Source of the DNA: Rhytidiadelphus loreus
Lineage: Eukaryota; Streptophyta; Bryopsida; Hypnales; Hylocomiaceae
Direction: 5' to 3'
Assembly (NCBI GenBank): GCA_947034895.1
Contig: OX344763.1
Coordinates: 8,930,501 to 8,994,500, forward strand
DNA length: 64,000 nt
Below the pieces are notes generated by a model, which searched no databases, had not been told where the DNA came from, and saw only the letters and a program-made list of their open reading frames with translations. Within the stretch, counting starts at the first letter, position 1. Each line of letters begins with the position of its first letter. This document shows, one piece after another, positions 37,728 to 50,200 of the stretch. A program made the position numbers and the translations under genes.

Positions 37728-37905
37728 GCCGACCTCCTTTCGCAAGCTTTTTCTACTGCTGCTTCGATGAGTGCAGGGCGGAAGAGGGGTTACGCCATAG
37801 CCAGGATTCGTCTCCTTCGGTGCGATCTGTGCCTCAGGAGGTTCCAGGAGGTTTTAGGGTTTTAGGGCTCGCGCTTCTCTCCAGGGCCTGATCCGAGTGC
37901 CGAAG
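37300..37905 (-). repeat. Inverted duplication, arm A (uS5m promoter, 5'UTR, exon 1)
   Basis: The reverse complement of this stretch matches 39585-40150 almost throughout: promoter with telo-box, leader, presequence exon and the start of intron 1. Differences are point changes and small indels. The CAG/CAA tract is six Gln codons here against four in arm B, there is an extra codon (TGLPKLL against TGPKLL), and a short promoter insertion. Homology fades at about 37300, just past GTCCAGAACCTGGC. The two arms face apart, separated by about 1.7 kb. Confidence 0.9.
37854..37862 (-). promoter_or_regulatory. Telo-box AAACCCTAA of uS5m
   Basis: The minus strand reads TAAAACCCTAAAACC about 130 bases upstream of the uS5m ATG. 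Telo-boxes near the start are a known feature of plant ribosomal-protein and translation-related promoters. It lies inside the duplicated arm. Confidence 0.65.
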
Positions 37906-38461
37906 GAAAGGGGTCGTCCCCCGGACTGGGACTATAGAAGTTACGAGGCACCGTATGCGCACCTGTAAATCCTGTAATCCTCACTAATTCCAACTGGGCA
38001 TATTTATCATTATTAGACATTATCTTTATTGGATCCTAATGCCAACTGAAAGAGCATTGTACCGCTATTTTGCATGCATTATCTGAACATTGTATGAATA
38101 AGTTTTGAATTTTTAAAGTATTATATATTTCTATGCATACTAAAAACAAACACTGGGTTCTCATAGACTCTCATGTTTTGATTGTATACATTTTGTGTAA
38201 TCAGTATTTAGATTTATGTGACATTTTTTGGTTCAAATGTAAGTGTCTTATTTGGAGCAATGTTGAATATTTGTATGCATACCTTGATCAATTTACATTG
38301 TTGATTCTTTCATTTTCAATATCTTGCATATTTTTGGCTAGTTGGCACCATTGTGCATGGCCTATGCAATTGAACCTTTTAACAAGGTAATACTCCGTAT
38401 AATTTATGAACTTAAAAATTCATCACAAAGTCTACCTTCAAAAAGGAGACAACAAAGCTAG

Positions 38462-38744
38462 CACTAGTAGAAAATTCAATGACCAAATTAACAAAAATTC
38501 AATACAAAAAGTGTTGATTTTTTTTGTTAATTAGGACATGTTGATTTGGGTAGTTATTTAACAAGAAAATGTTGATTTTTTTGTTGATTTGGGTGTTGCA
38601 ATATTCAAATCAACAAAATTTTGTGACCATTTTGTTAACTTGTACCAAAATCAACTAAAAATTGTGAATTTAAACAATATAGTACCTATTTCAACAGAAA
38701 TTTGTTGATGTTTTGTTAATTTGGTCACTATTTTTCTGCTAGTG
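38462..38744. mobile_element. 283-bp CACTA-type MITE, TAG duplication
   Basis: The ends are CACTAGTAGAAAATTC and TTTTTCTGCTAGTG, one change from a perfect inverted pair. The duplication TAG is at 38459-38461 and 38745-38747. It is filled with CAAATTAACAAAAA and TGTTGATTTGGG subterminal motifs like those of the 16.7-kb element, of which it looks like a deletion derivative. It has no ORF. Confidence 0.85.
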
Positions 38745-39179
38745 TAGCCTCATGCTACCATGTCCAAGACACATGTCTACTTGAACTACCTCCAACAAAT
38801 TCTTCATTTATAATGGTCTTTGGACCAACATTATCATTATTCTAAACTTCAAAATTACAAAACCTTAATCTTTTTGTTGTACCTAAGCACCTTTAGTATT
38901 TATGAGAGTATTTATCATTTCCAAAACAATCATATTTCATGAGTATCCACAACTAAGAACCTTTTGCAATTTCATATGTAACTAATCATTGCAAGGCTTC
39001 TCCTATTTCATGATGGCAATGCCAAGTTGGTATAGAAGGTTGGTTGTCCCAACCTTTTTGGAATGGCATTTCCTAAAAGGTTGTCAAGTAGAGAATCACT
39101 AGTAGAAGCATGGCACATAATAGGTAGCAACTACCACTATGACAAGCCTTTATGACACTCTCAACTAGGGCATTGGAGT

Positions 39180-39500
39180 AAGCTACCAACAAGGATGAGG
39201 AATGAAGAATAGAAATTTCTTCTTTTTTGATGTAAATTCCTCATAGGAAAGTGACTTTTTTAGGCCTTCATGTTATGGTCATGTGACCACTTTAAGTGAA
39301 TAAGATGACCGTTATAGATACACTTTTTTTGTTATTTGGGGGATAATTTAAAGACTCTTTTAGGCCAATTGGGCAGTTTTCTCAAAGAAATTCATGACAA
39401 ATTTATACTTTGTCAAAAAAAATTTAATTTCAATGTCTCTCTATTTCTCACATTTGTCCATATATTTAAATCCAATAATGCCAACAGCGCAAACCAACCA
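39180..39500 (+). repeat. Diverged partial copy of the 24-kb/56-kb TIR family
   Basis: It shares AAGATGACCGTTATAGATAC, TTTAGGCCAATTGGGC, AATTCATGACAAATTTATAC and TTTCTCACATTTGTCCATAT-like phrases with 56290-56440 and 24370-24520 in the same order. The ends are not preserved. Confidence 0.5.
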
Positions 39501-39584
39501 TTTTGCTTGGAATGTGATGGTTTATCTTTTGGGGGGTGAGGCGTGGAGTTGCCAAGGGGATTTCATTCTTTTGGGATTTCCTTT

Positions 39585-40150
39585 GAGACTCGGATCGGGC
39601 CCTATGGAAGCCCGAGCGCTAAAACCCTAAAACCCTCCTGGAACAGACGACGAATCCTGGTTACAGTATGGCGTAACCCCTCTCCCGTCCTGCACTCATC
39701 GAAGCAGTAGCAGAAGAAGCTTGCGAAAGGAGGTCGACATGTGGGGTGCCAGGGGAGCGCGCCTGTGGCGCACTGGTCCCAAGCTTCTTCATCGCCAAGG
39801 CGCTGCTGCTGCTAAATCCTCATCGCAACAACAACAACACGGTGCCTCGCTTCTGGACTCGCCACTCTCGCTATGGAGCCTGGCGCCTCACTCGGAGTCC
39901 GCAGCAGCCTTGGCTTCGAAAGACGTGTGCTGGAGGCCTGTGGGAAATGCCCTGCTGGGCCTGCAGCAGAGAATGGTAGCGCGGCATTTTGCATTGGAGA
40001 CTCTTGTGTCTGCACTACGGGTCTCGTCCTTATATTTAGATGGAAGCAGGCGTTCATCGTGTTTCTTGAACGCCGAAGAATCTGGCTGAGTGGATTGGAA
40101 TTGATGGGATGGATTGTGAGAGAGAAAGTCCAGAACCTGGCGGAAATTTG
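39585..40150 (+). repeat. Inverted duplication, arm B (uL22m promoter, 5'UTR, exon 1)
   Basis: Partner of 37300-37905. Homology starts at GAGACTCGGATC and runs past the exon-1 frame to GTCCAGAACCTGGCGGAA. It carries telo-box, leader and the presequence MWGARGARLWRTGPKLLHRQ. The shared reading frame is conserved through the Gln tract and into GNALLGLQQRMVARHFALET, so selection on the protein in both copies is plausible. Confidence 0.9.
39622..39630 (+). promoter_or_regulatory. Telo-box AAACCCTAA of uL22m
   Basis: GCTAAAACCCTAAAACCCTCC sits about 110 bases upstream of the uL22m ATG at 39739. Its counterpart is in the uS5m promoter. The shared element predicts co-regulation of the two mitochondrial ribosomal genes (inference). 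Confidence 0.65.
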
Positions 40151-42278
40151 ACCTAGGCCAAATGGATTTTTACATCTCGTTGTTTGGTCACTCGCCCTTG
40201 AGAATGGTGGTTTAGGGTTTTGGTATCTGATTCGAGTTTCTGTGAAAAATTGAATGCTTTCATGCTCTAGGCCCTCGTTTTGGAAGCCGTGATTTGAGGC
40301 GATGCCACTTTCTTCTCATAAATGGTACAATGTAAGGGATGTTGCTGGTATCAAGGATAGAATCCTGAAAATTTCCCGATTTGGAGACACTCTGGTGTAG
40401 ATTTTGTTTTGAATTGGACGTTTTTTTTTGGAGCAGGGTATCACGACACGGTCCGAGTCATTACAAGCGGTAGATGGTGGAGACCAGCCAGTACGCTCGC
40501 CTCTTTCACAAGCCCCAGCTCCTGTAGATAGTGCTCAAGCTGGCTCGAAACCTTTAATGGGAATAAAGAAAGAGACGCAGGCTGTGTTAACTTACATCAA
40601 GCAGGTGAGTTCCAGTATTACGATCTTCCTATGTTCATGGCATTCTTCTGGATGTTGTTTGTACCGAAGGTAGTGGGTGCTGATCTATCACTTAAAGCTC
40701 TGTTGTCCCTTTTCTTTGCACAAATAAATATTAGTTTGAATTTCCTTTTGAATGGAAACTGAGATGAAACAGAATGCACCGCTAGAATTAGTTATAGGTT
40801 ATGAAGTGGACAGTATGTAACGTCCTATTCTTGTTCACTAGAGGGGCCAAACACAAGTCTCTATGTTCTTAAATGGCGCCCAGCGTTCACCATAATCAGA
40901 CCCTGAAATTTATGAATCAACTTCCAATTCGTTTGTTACTCCCCTAACTTCCCATACTGTCCTGTCTCGTTACAAGTAGAAAAATCTCAAAATCAAGACC
41001 TGTTTACCTACTTTCAACCTGATGCATCCTTATTTGTGTCTAAGTCAGTTTCCTTCCGATTAAAGAACCCAGTGTCACTCTTGAACCCATTTTTATAGGG
41101 GCAGTTTGAAGAATAGGGACAGTTTTAGAGCCCTCTACAATAAGTGTACATTTGGCAGGTTTTCGCTTCTGCTGTTTCCACCTGTACTACGTTTTCCTTC
41201 CATTCTGTTTTATCAATGTAGTTCTCTGGTATGTAACTCAATATTTGCTTTGCATGACTGTCGAAACTGTTCCCATCCTGTAATGGTTATCATCTGTTTA
41301 CTGGCTGGCCACACTATCTGTTCATCCTTTGTATTTAGTGTTTTTTATGCAGGTGATTGTGTTTGGTCCCAACTTGGTAGAGTGCGCTATATAGAACAAT
41401 TCTGAATGTGAAATTATGGGGTGGTTCGTTTACAGAGCCCCAAGAAAGTGAATTTAGTTGCGGAGCTGGTGCGGGGCATGCGTGTCGATGATGCGTTGAT
41501 GCAAATGGCAGTCTCTACTAAGCGAGCTGCAAAAGTTGTCACCAAGGTAAGTCCTTCCTCGTATGTGGAGTTCACTTTTTCATAAATCTTCCAGGGATGT
41601 TCACATCACTATATTCTTTTTACGGCGAAGGTGATGTCGAGAAGTCAGTTGCTGCATACAGTAGTTAAGAAGCGTTGGAGATTATTATTAAGTGTTAACC
41701 TTTTGATCAATGTTTCCATTCAGGTGATAACTTCTGCTCGTGCGAATGCAATCCATAACTTCGGTATGGACAAGGATCGACTAATCGTTGGTGAGTTAAT
41801 CTATATCACAATCTCATCCCAGTTTCTTAAATTTGTAATTGACCGAGAACTCTTCCCTGGATTTGATATTTCACTGTTTCTTACTGGATTGGTCCCTTTC
41901 ATGTGTCCATCTAAGTCTGCTTCATTATGCAGTTTGGTTATAATAATTGTAGAGTTCTTCAGTTCGTTATACTAGGTCAGTAAATCTGTCCTGTTCTTTG
42001 CAGCCGAGGCATTTGTTGGCAAGGACAGGTACTTGAAGAGATTGAGGATACACGGAAAAGGGAAGGCAGGAAAGATGGTGCGTCCCCGGTGTAGACTGAC
42101 TGTTATTGTGAAGGAATTGTCGGCCGAGAGAGAAGCAGAATTGGCCAGAATACGAGTTCATAAATTTCATAGCAAGAAAATCCGTGGAAGTATCAGGAAG
42201 CTGATGCCTCACAAAGTTCTCGCTACTCAGTGGCAGTGGTCACGGAAGCCTCGCAAAGGAAGCATATCTGTTGAATAA
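39739..42278 (+). CDS. Mitochondrial large-subunit ribosomal protein uL22 (nuclear gene)
   Basis: Part of the mitochondrial ribosome large subunit, where uL22 lines the peptide exit tunnel. The L22 domain is SPKKVNLVAELVRGMRVDDA, then STKRAAKVVTKVITSARANA and IHNFGMDKDRLIVAEAFVGK. The tail, MVRPRCRLTVIVKELSAERE then WSRKPRKGSISVE*, is typical of the plant mitochondrial form. Exons: exon 1 from ATG 39739 (Arg-rich presequence, no acidic residues at the start), 40437-40604, 41436-41546, 41724-41790, 42004-42278. Exon 1 must end in phase 0: candidate donors follow 39975, 40005 or 40020, giving 285, 295 or 300 residues. None is a strong consensus. All later junctions are GT-AG and keep phase. The first exon and promoter are duplicated in inverse orientation at uS5m. 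Confidence 0.9.
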
Positions 42279-45200
42279 GAATTTGAAGGTTTTCTGGTGG
42301 ACAGGATAAGATCAATGCCAGGACTTTGGCCTCATCCCCAAAAGTGCGCATAAGGGTTTGGATTACAGATTCAGACTCAAAATGGATGCAGAGATAGATT
42401 CGTACATGCAACTTTACAGGGAGTTACAACTATTGAGAACTTCGTTCATTCAGAATGTCATTCTGACAGCATCCTCATTCGTAAAGGATCCTGGTTTCCG
42501 TGATGCAATTGAAGAGCTGGCATGCGCAACAATGAAGGATTGCTGGTCTAGTGAATACGCACTTCAGCCCTGAACACTTTAGGAGAAAAGGTAGTCTAAG
42601 CACATTCTTGAGGGCTAGAATACTTTAACAGCTTGGCATCGAGTGAGAGTTTTTCTTTCGGCTTCAGCCAAATTTTCTTTACTGTTGATTAGGCAATCTT
42701 ATATGTTGGCAGAGTTTGTTCACTGAGGTCACAATTCATGGTACGCTGAAGTGCTGATTTAGGCTGGGTATAAACTTGAGCTGCATCAGTAATTAGACTG
42801 GAGTATTCTGAGCCTGTGTGTTCTGGTGATGCTCTTTGCTAATTGAAATCTAGTGTCTTGCACAGATATGAGCCCTCGTGAATCTATGATAATTAAATTG
42901 GTCCGGACATATTCAAAAATTCAGTGCTTGTTGTTTGAGAGGATGTCTTTTGTGGATGGGTGGGTAAGGGTCTGCATGAGTTGTGATTGGTCATCAAGAT
43001 TGGCAGGCCTACACAAATCCAGTGGATGGGGCAATGTATACTTCGTACTCTTGTGGAGTGCACACCTTCACTTATTGGTTGATAATTAGTCCATAAATTG
43101 GTCTTTTATGAGCTTTTGACCCATGAATATTGTGGGTTATTACAACTCTAATATGTCATCATATTCACCGCATTACATAACATTTTGCAGCTTCAAAGTG
43201 GTGAATCAGAAAATTGCATACGCAATGTATTGATAACCACTCACATGCAATCATGAGCATTCATAGTTACATTGAATTCTCTTTCCAATTTCTCTCCATT
43301 GTTATCATTTATGATATAGGAAAGAATTGGCATCATAGATTCCCAATAGTAGGAATATTTTTTTTATAATTTACAACTACTGGTAATTCCAAGGTATTAT
43401 AATATTTTTCATAAATTGATGGCATCATTATAAACATTCTTTTTTTTCTAACTAGTCTTCTAGATTTGACAAATTGTTGAAAAAAATTGAGGTACTAATG
43501 TATACCTTCAAAAATGACAGTTATTCAATGATTGAAATTATGAACTCCAATAAGTGACAAGATAGATTAGATTTATCAAATGATAACATTCTTTCTAGTT
43601 TAGATTGCATGCATCTCACTATTCATGACCTCCAAGCATTCCAAAAAAATATGGAGTATAACTTCTACGTATGTGATGGTCGATTGCTTAACCCCTTAAA
43701 ATGAGGTTTGAATGAAACATTGCAATTGCATGCTCTATATGTTAAAAATCCAAATCACACAATATCTATTGTTTTTCATTTTCATTTTCTTTTTTTAAGA
43801 TGTTTTTAAAATTTAATTCCAAAACTACATTTTTCTTTTAAATTTTCATTTATGGTAAAAAAATTAAATTATTATAATATATACTATAATTAATACTAGT
43901 GTGTCCTCTAATGTTGCAACAATCAATACATAATTAAAAGTAATTTTTAATTTTTTAATTGAAAAACAACTAAAAATGATGCCTTGTGCCATTGCTACAA
44001 TATAATAAAATAAAAGTAAAAGATTCTTTTATAAATTTTTTTAATTCATAAAAAATTCAAAATTCAATATCTTTTCTGCTATGAGTTAGAATGCCATGAA
44101 GTGAAGTCCGTGCACCCCTCCTCACAAAGGGCTTTTCGACGGTACCAAGAACACAATTTTGGGATGCATGGTCCAAAAGATCTCATTGTAACAAATAAAC
44201 AAAACATAGTAACAAACTCAATATTAAAGGTATATCAAAATTATTTATATACCTTTAATAATTTATCAATAAAAATTACAATAATTTATCAAAAAAAATT
44301 AAAATATCAAAATCAATAAAAAAACACATTTTTTTACAAATATAAATTATTAAAATTTTATTTATCAATTATATAAAAGGAAACAATTAGCTTGATAGTG
44401 TAATTTGACTTGAAGTATCATTGTTTTGGGTGGAAAATAAAATAATGAATTGATAAATCTTCACATCAATCTTCATTGCTACTTGTACTTCTTGAAAAAA
44501 TTTCAAGTTAATTTAGACTATTTTTGCTATATTTATTCATTGATTTTCACTTTTTGCTACAAAATTTGTAACAATGAAATTTTTTCATGAGATGAATTGA
44601 ACATTAGATGGGATTTAGACTTTTGAAAGGGTTGTTTCAGGTTGGTTTCCATTGCTAGGAACTATCCAATGCTGTCTGGAAAAATTAATTAATTAATTAA
44701 TTTTAATTTTAATTTTAATTTATAAAAAAATTATTTTAAATTTTTTGTTGATGTGATCATTAGTAGCTTGCGTAGTGAAGTTCCCAAAGTTTGGAACGCA
44801 AGGGAACTCGCAACCTTGTCATAACAGAAGAAACTCATCTAATGTTTTTCACAATGATAGACAATCCATAATGTCTTATAATAAAAATCTAAGATTGATT
44901 TTTGAAAACAATTTAAAAGGCTAAATTTATCTCAAATATGATAAAAAAACATTTCACAATTTTTTTTTTTTTTAGGGATTATAATGAAGGCACCCATAAT
45001 CGATCAAATAAGAAATTTTGGACATGATCATGAGTAGTGCAAGGTGAAGCAAATCATTACATGTGTTTTGGCTGCTTGGGAGGGCTGCAAGTTCCCAACT
45101 CGAAACCCTCCTGAGAACCGTTGAAACCCGCCGTTCCCTACTTGTGCTGACCTGGCCAAAAGACTGTCAGGTCAATTTTTTCGAATAAATAAATAAATAA

Positions 45201-46020
45201 ATAAATTTTAACTTTTTTTCTCATTTTAAGGAGTTAAATGTTTTTTATTTTTTTATTTTTATTTTTCAAAAAAAAAAAATTTGACAGCGGCGTTCTTTCA
45301 ATGTCGGGGGAACAACGCCGGGAATGACCCTGAAACGGCCCTCTGGGACCCCGAAATCTCATCTAATGATTTTTGAATGTGCAATGCTAGAAATGATGGG
45401 GATTACAAAAACTTTGGTAATTTTATTGCTTGAACTAAAATTACTATGAATTTTGAAAGGCAAGAGTTGGTTAAGACCCATGTCCAATGTCTAGAGTCAT
45501 CCAATTCCAATCATTCAAGAACTACTTTCCCGCTCATTACTTCCTACTTTCTTGCTCACTACTTGGGACATGTGTGTCATGACTTTACTAGTCCCAACTT
45601 TGAAAAGGAGAAAAAAAAACATTCCAAACTTTGGTTGGAAATAACTATACCCTATAGGTTGGGCATGGGTCTATAGTTGGAAATAGGTGGTCCCACCTTA
45701 CCCTCTAAAAGACCAATGCACATTTTAGGCATAAATTGTGAAAAAACTGCAACTTTTTAGGGCAATGAGAAAAAATGAAAGTAAAGCGTTTAAAAAACTT
45801 CAAATTTGTACAAGGCTACCATAGGAATGTGTGTAAAAAAATTCAGAAACTTTGATTGCACGGATTGAAATTCCAAAACTTTGATCGCAGGGAAATTCCA
45901 AAACTACCCTTCTTTTTGCCAATTTTCTTTATTTCTATTAAAAAAAAATGAATGAAACCACCAGGGTGGTTAAGTATCACTAGAATGAAAAAGTATTATC
46001 TAGGAAAAGTGCTTAAGTAT
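42279..46020. other. 3' flank of uL22m, then gene-poor DNA
   Basis: The first 500 bases are probably uL22m 3' untranslated sequence. From 43.1 kb on the DNA is very AT-rich. Near 44620-44835 and 45060-45345 GC-richer blocks with GGGAACTT / AAGTTCCC-like phrases flank AATT or AAAT runs, resembling the ends of the fold-back element at 56935-57430. They may be diverged members of that family. ORFs at 44101 and 45446 have no support. Confidence 0.4.
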
Positions 46021-46101
46021 TACTAAAGTATGATTACTCGTTTAGCAGATTGATGAATGTAGAAATATATTATTTCATCAAAATATAACTGAACGCCATC
46101 T

Positions 46102-46395
46102 TCACACTTTCTCGAAAATGAAAAAACCCTGGAACAAAAAGCAAACATCCATTGGGAACTCCCTTGGGAGTGAGGGGAACATGAACCTGCTCTTGGGAAC
46201 AAAGCATGAGTCTTGAGGCGCACAAGCTTCCAAGTCAGCCTTGCCTCCCTCCACCTCCTCGCCGCTACAGGTAATCCATTGCGACTCCGTCTCATAAATT
46301 TGTAATTGGGTCCGCTGCATTTTGTACTCGCATTGTCCAATTCTCACCTGCATTTCTTTTCGCGCATTCCGGAACTGTTGTTGCACAAGAAAAAT
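46102..46395 (-). CDS. Unrecognised ORF or exon fragment
   Basis: The minus-strand frame has a helical, charged start (QQQFRNARKEMQVRIGQCEY, KMQRTQLQIYETESQW), then VPKSRFMFPSLPREFP. I do not recognise it. No partner exons could be phased to it. It might be the last exon of a decayed gene whose upstream part lies in 46.4-46.8 kb, where another minus-strand frame (46496-46816) is open. Confidence 0.22.
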   Translation of the reverse strand: MFLVQQQFRNARKEMQVRIGQCEYKMQRTQLQIYETESQWITCSGEEVEGGKADLEACAPQDSCFVPKSRFMFPSLPREFPMDVCFLFQGFFIFEKV

Positions 46396-46399
46396 ACCA

Positions 46400-47252
46400 G
46401 TACATACAAGATTGTTGGAGAAGAAAGAACTCTTCGTCGGTGTGTATTGGAACTCCTTTCAGTCCTGGAACTCTTGGACTTCTTTCATTCAGTATTTAGT
46501 CCTGAGGTTTTCCTTGAGAAGAACTTTGTTTCCTTTTTTGTTTGGACTGTGAAGGAATTTGTTGCTCTGTTTTCTTTCCGTGTTTGAGAATAATCAATCT
46601 CTTGGTCACACCCTTGTTGCCAATTTCATCACCTCTGAGATAGTCTTTCGCAATTCTTGAGCATCCTTGTGAGATGAAATGTGTAGGCTGATCTGGAAAT
46701 TCACCTTTCTTTATCTCAGAAGAATGAGGGAGAGGATGATGGAACAATGAAATGTCTAGAAGAGAATGGAATGGATTAGAACGTTTAAGTTGGAGCTGAA
46801 AACATACTTCTTTCACGCAGAAAGATGTCTGTGCATGATTGTGGTGTACAAGATTGTTGGAGAGAATAATGGAGAAGTTGGTGGAACCATCACATGGCTA
46901 GGCGTGAATGGAGAACGCGTAGAATTTCCATTTTATTGTGATTGCGTTTTCTAATTGCATTCTACATTCTTTTTCAATTCTTCTTACAATTCTGTGAGTA
47001 ATGTTAAATAACAATAAAAGCATTACTGAACTAGAAATCAGTAACTGGTTGTATTCCATTTTCTGGTAACCCTTTTTGTAGGAGCCAAAATAAGATATCT
47101 TTGTGCGCAATAAATGTATTTCCCTAAGATTGGTCTACTGGCCATTGAAGAATGTCATGAGTTCATTGATAGGCAATTGATTCACAGGAGACTATCACAC
47201 TACTCACAATCCTTTTGGGGGGGACAGCAGGAACAGAGAAACTTTGACAAGT
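46400..47252. other. 5' flank of the DUF1350 gene
   Basis: A short phrase, TACAAGATTGTTGGAGA, occurs twice (about 46405 and 46848). The rest is upstream flank and probable promoter of the gene starting at 47253. No clear TATA was chosen. Confidence 0.35.
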
Positions 47253-50200
47253 ATGTCCCATGCGGTGGGCTTCCGGCTCATGCCACAGACATCATCACGT
47301 GCAGTGACCCTCGGACAGGAGTGTTCACCTATCAAACTTGCGCACAGGAACTGTGTTGTGACAAAGCAGCAAGCAGGGAAGAGAGGAGCTTTTAGGGTGC
47401 GAGGTTTAGGGTTTAGGGAATGTGTTAGGTCAAGAAGGTCTGTGGTGACGAATGTGGCAGCTCCGGACCAAATGCGAGGGACTATTAATACACCACCTTA
47501 TGAGCGCATCAGGGAGTGTCTGGTGTACCCTTCGTTGGACCCCAGTGGAAGGACCAAGGGGTTGATTCATTTCCTGGGAGGCGCGTTTATTGGGGCTGCT
47601 CCCGACGTGATTTACAAGTACTACACCTTCACCATGCCATGTCCAACTTTTTTTTCTTGCATATGTTCATCTATAAGGTACTTAGAGTCTATATTTTCAA
47701 CATTGGAATCTTGACCAGTGTGTAAATTATTCGGTATTACTTGTTCTTCTATGGTATTAAGAATCTTAGCCAATAGTATTAAGAATCTCTCAGGATAATT
47801 ATTCAATAGTATTACCGGTATGTTTTATATCTATACCTGCACAACTGAAGATTGTTAAATGTACATTAAATTGTAGCAGAGGACAGTGTTAAGACAATCC
47901 TCAACTAATAGCAGTGGATAGTATTAGGAATCTTAACCAATGTGTAGGCAATACCTAGGAGTGCGCTCTCATTGGGAGATCACTTAATAGAGCTCACTGG
48001 AGTGCTCAATTTGGGTAGTTTGAGAGCCAAACTCTCTTTAAATCAAATTTATCTCACTCAATGTATGATAATTTCTTATGTGATCACTCAATTTAGGAGG
48101 TTGTAGGCAATCCACTATTGAAGGGACAGTTGACATCCCCACTTCCATTCGAATGTCGGCGGCTATAGACATTTAGCCAAGTCATGCTTACACCCAACTT
48201 GCTAATTGAAGTTTACTTTGAGTGTATTGGAAGAGATGAGTTGCTGTTGGTGACAGAGGCTTAGGTTAGAGGACAGGATAGTGGTTTTAGTATCCTCTTC
48301 CTTAGTATGTGAAGGATCTCTACCTGGTTTGGACGTTTTGAGGTTAGACTGGTCATGTTCATGCATGTAATTTTGCAATATTTTTTATTGGTCTAAGTAC
48401 TTAGTTACATTTTAGGGCATCCGATTGACGTATGTTGTTGTGTGTTTGGTGTGCATGGGCAAGCAGTGTGTTGATAGAGCTACTGGCGAAGGAGGGTTTT
48501 TTGATAGTGGCAACCCCTTATCGTTTGAGCTTTGATCATACTGTTTCGGCTCAGGGTATTCACACCCGTTTCACTAGCTGCCTGGATTATCTGTCGACCT
48601 CAGGGTTTGGGGACCTCTCTGCAGAAGAATTCTCGTCGCTTCCCGTGTACAGTGTTGGTCACAGGTATAATAATGCGCCTCCTTTTTTAGAGTCTGATGA
48701 AATGCCAGTAGATCTCATTAATGTCTAGTAGAATACTTGGATATTTTTAGCTAGCATAGTTTTTTCTGTTCTTACGAAGAAATAACTTACCTGGCTCTTA
48801 TGCACTCTGTGAGTTGTAGCCTGGGAGCTTTAATGCAGGTGCTTATTGGAAGCACTTGCTCAGGGAGACTGCCTCAGGTACCAAGCACAGTATTTTCGGC
48901 TTTCATTTTCAGTATGCATGAAATGTTATGTTGAAAGGTCCAATTGTTCCGCAAAAGGTTTCGTTAGATTCGGTTGGTTGTTTAAAAAAGAATTGCTGGT
49001 GCATATCTTTTGTGAATGCTGAAGGACATGTGTGATGCATAACATTCCGGATAACCTTGTTAAGCACCCTCTGAATGCGCATGAAAAGGAATCCCGACAC
49101 TTTGTTTTGAATAGTTGAGCTCAATTCGGGCTCCAGAAGCCAATGAGCCATTGGCTTCACATGTGAGAGTATGTCATTTCTTTCATTTTTCTTGATTTTT
49201 TCGATTTGAAATAACTAGGCTTTAAAGAACTCTTTATTGGCACTTTTCTCAAAAGTGCCAAAAGTGTCGAGCCACTTCTAAAAAAGAACATTATGTGTTG
49301 GTCAGGCGAATGCAATTATTTCATTCAATAACAAGCCTGCTGCAGATGCGGTACCCTTCTTTGGGCAGGTGAGCCGCTTACTCTGTATTTGTGAGTGCTG
49401 TTAACAAGCCTACACAACTAGCTGAGTCGAACCTGCATGCAATTTAGCTAGCTTAAATACCATGTATTTGCTGTTGTAATGCGTTATCTCTCCCTTTTTT
49501 TTCACCGTGGAGCTTTACTAACATGAAGTTTAAGTTATTATTCAAGTTATTATTCAAGTATTACTATCTTCGACTGCAGATGGGTCCTACTATGGCGCAG
49601 GTTGCGCCTTTGGTGGAGTCTTCTCCGGTCACTGAATTTGCCCGAGCTTTTAGCTGTAAGTTCTTGCTTAGCCTATGGTGGTTGATAATCCCGAAGCCTT
49701 TAGAATAGCTGGCAAGATTTTCTTTCGATATAAAGCTCTCTTATCCACATGGTCAGTACATCTTATTGATGTTTATGAGTCTGATCGAATGGTGTGTTTT
49801 CAGCAGAGGCGATTAGAGCAGTTTTGGATTCAGGGATTCCCTTTCCACCCGCTGTTGGTGATAACTTGCAGTCAGTCCGGCAGTTTCTAGACCAGATTCC
49901 TGCTGTTTTCGACCAGGTTGCTTTTCTGTTCCTCATTGATCAGGGTTCCTATCTTTTTATTCGGACTTATCTTCGCTCCTTTTCTGATTGATGCTCCAGT
50001 AAACCTGCTCTATGTTTGATTTCTGTACGTATTTTTCTATTTCATTGAATTTGATACTAATGTCCCATAACATTCTTAAGGAGCTGCTTGAAGACTCTGG
50101 AATCAATGAACAGTTAGCCTAGAAATAGAATCCAGATTATTTACTGGATAATATAGTTGTATTCAATTGATGTTAAAGTGCTGACTTTTCTCTTTCTCAA

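Larger units (their letters stand above)
37906..39584. other. Spacer between the divergent uS5m and uL22m promoters
   Basis: AT-rich spacer without a gene. It holds the CACTA MITE at 38462-38744 and, at about 39180-39500, a diverged relative of the 24-kb and 56-kb repeat family. Confidence 0.6.

Noticed and set aside
47400..47420. Interstitial telomere repeat or telo-box (TTAGGGTTTAGGG)
   Set aside because: It lies inside the first coding exon of the DUF1350 gene and is explained by the codons of the transit-peptide region.
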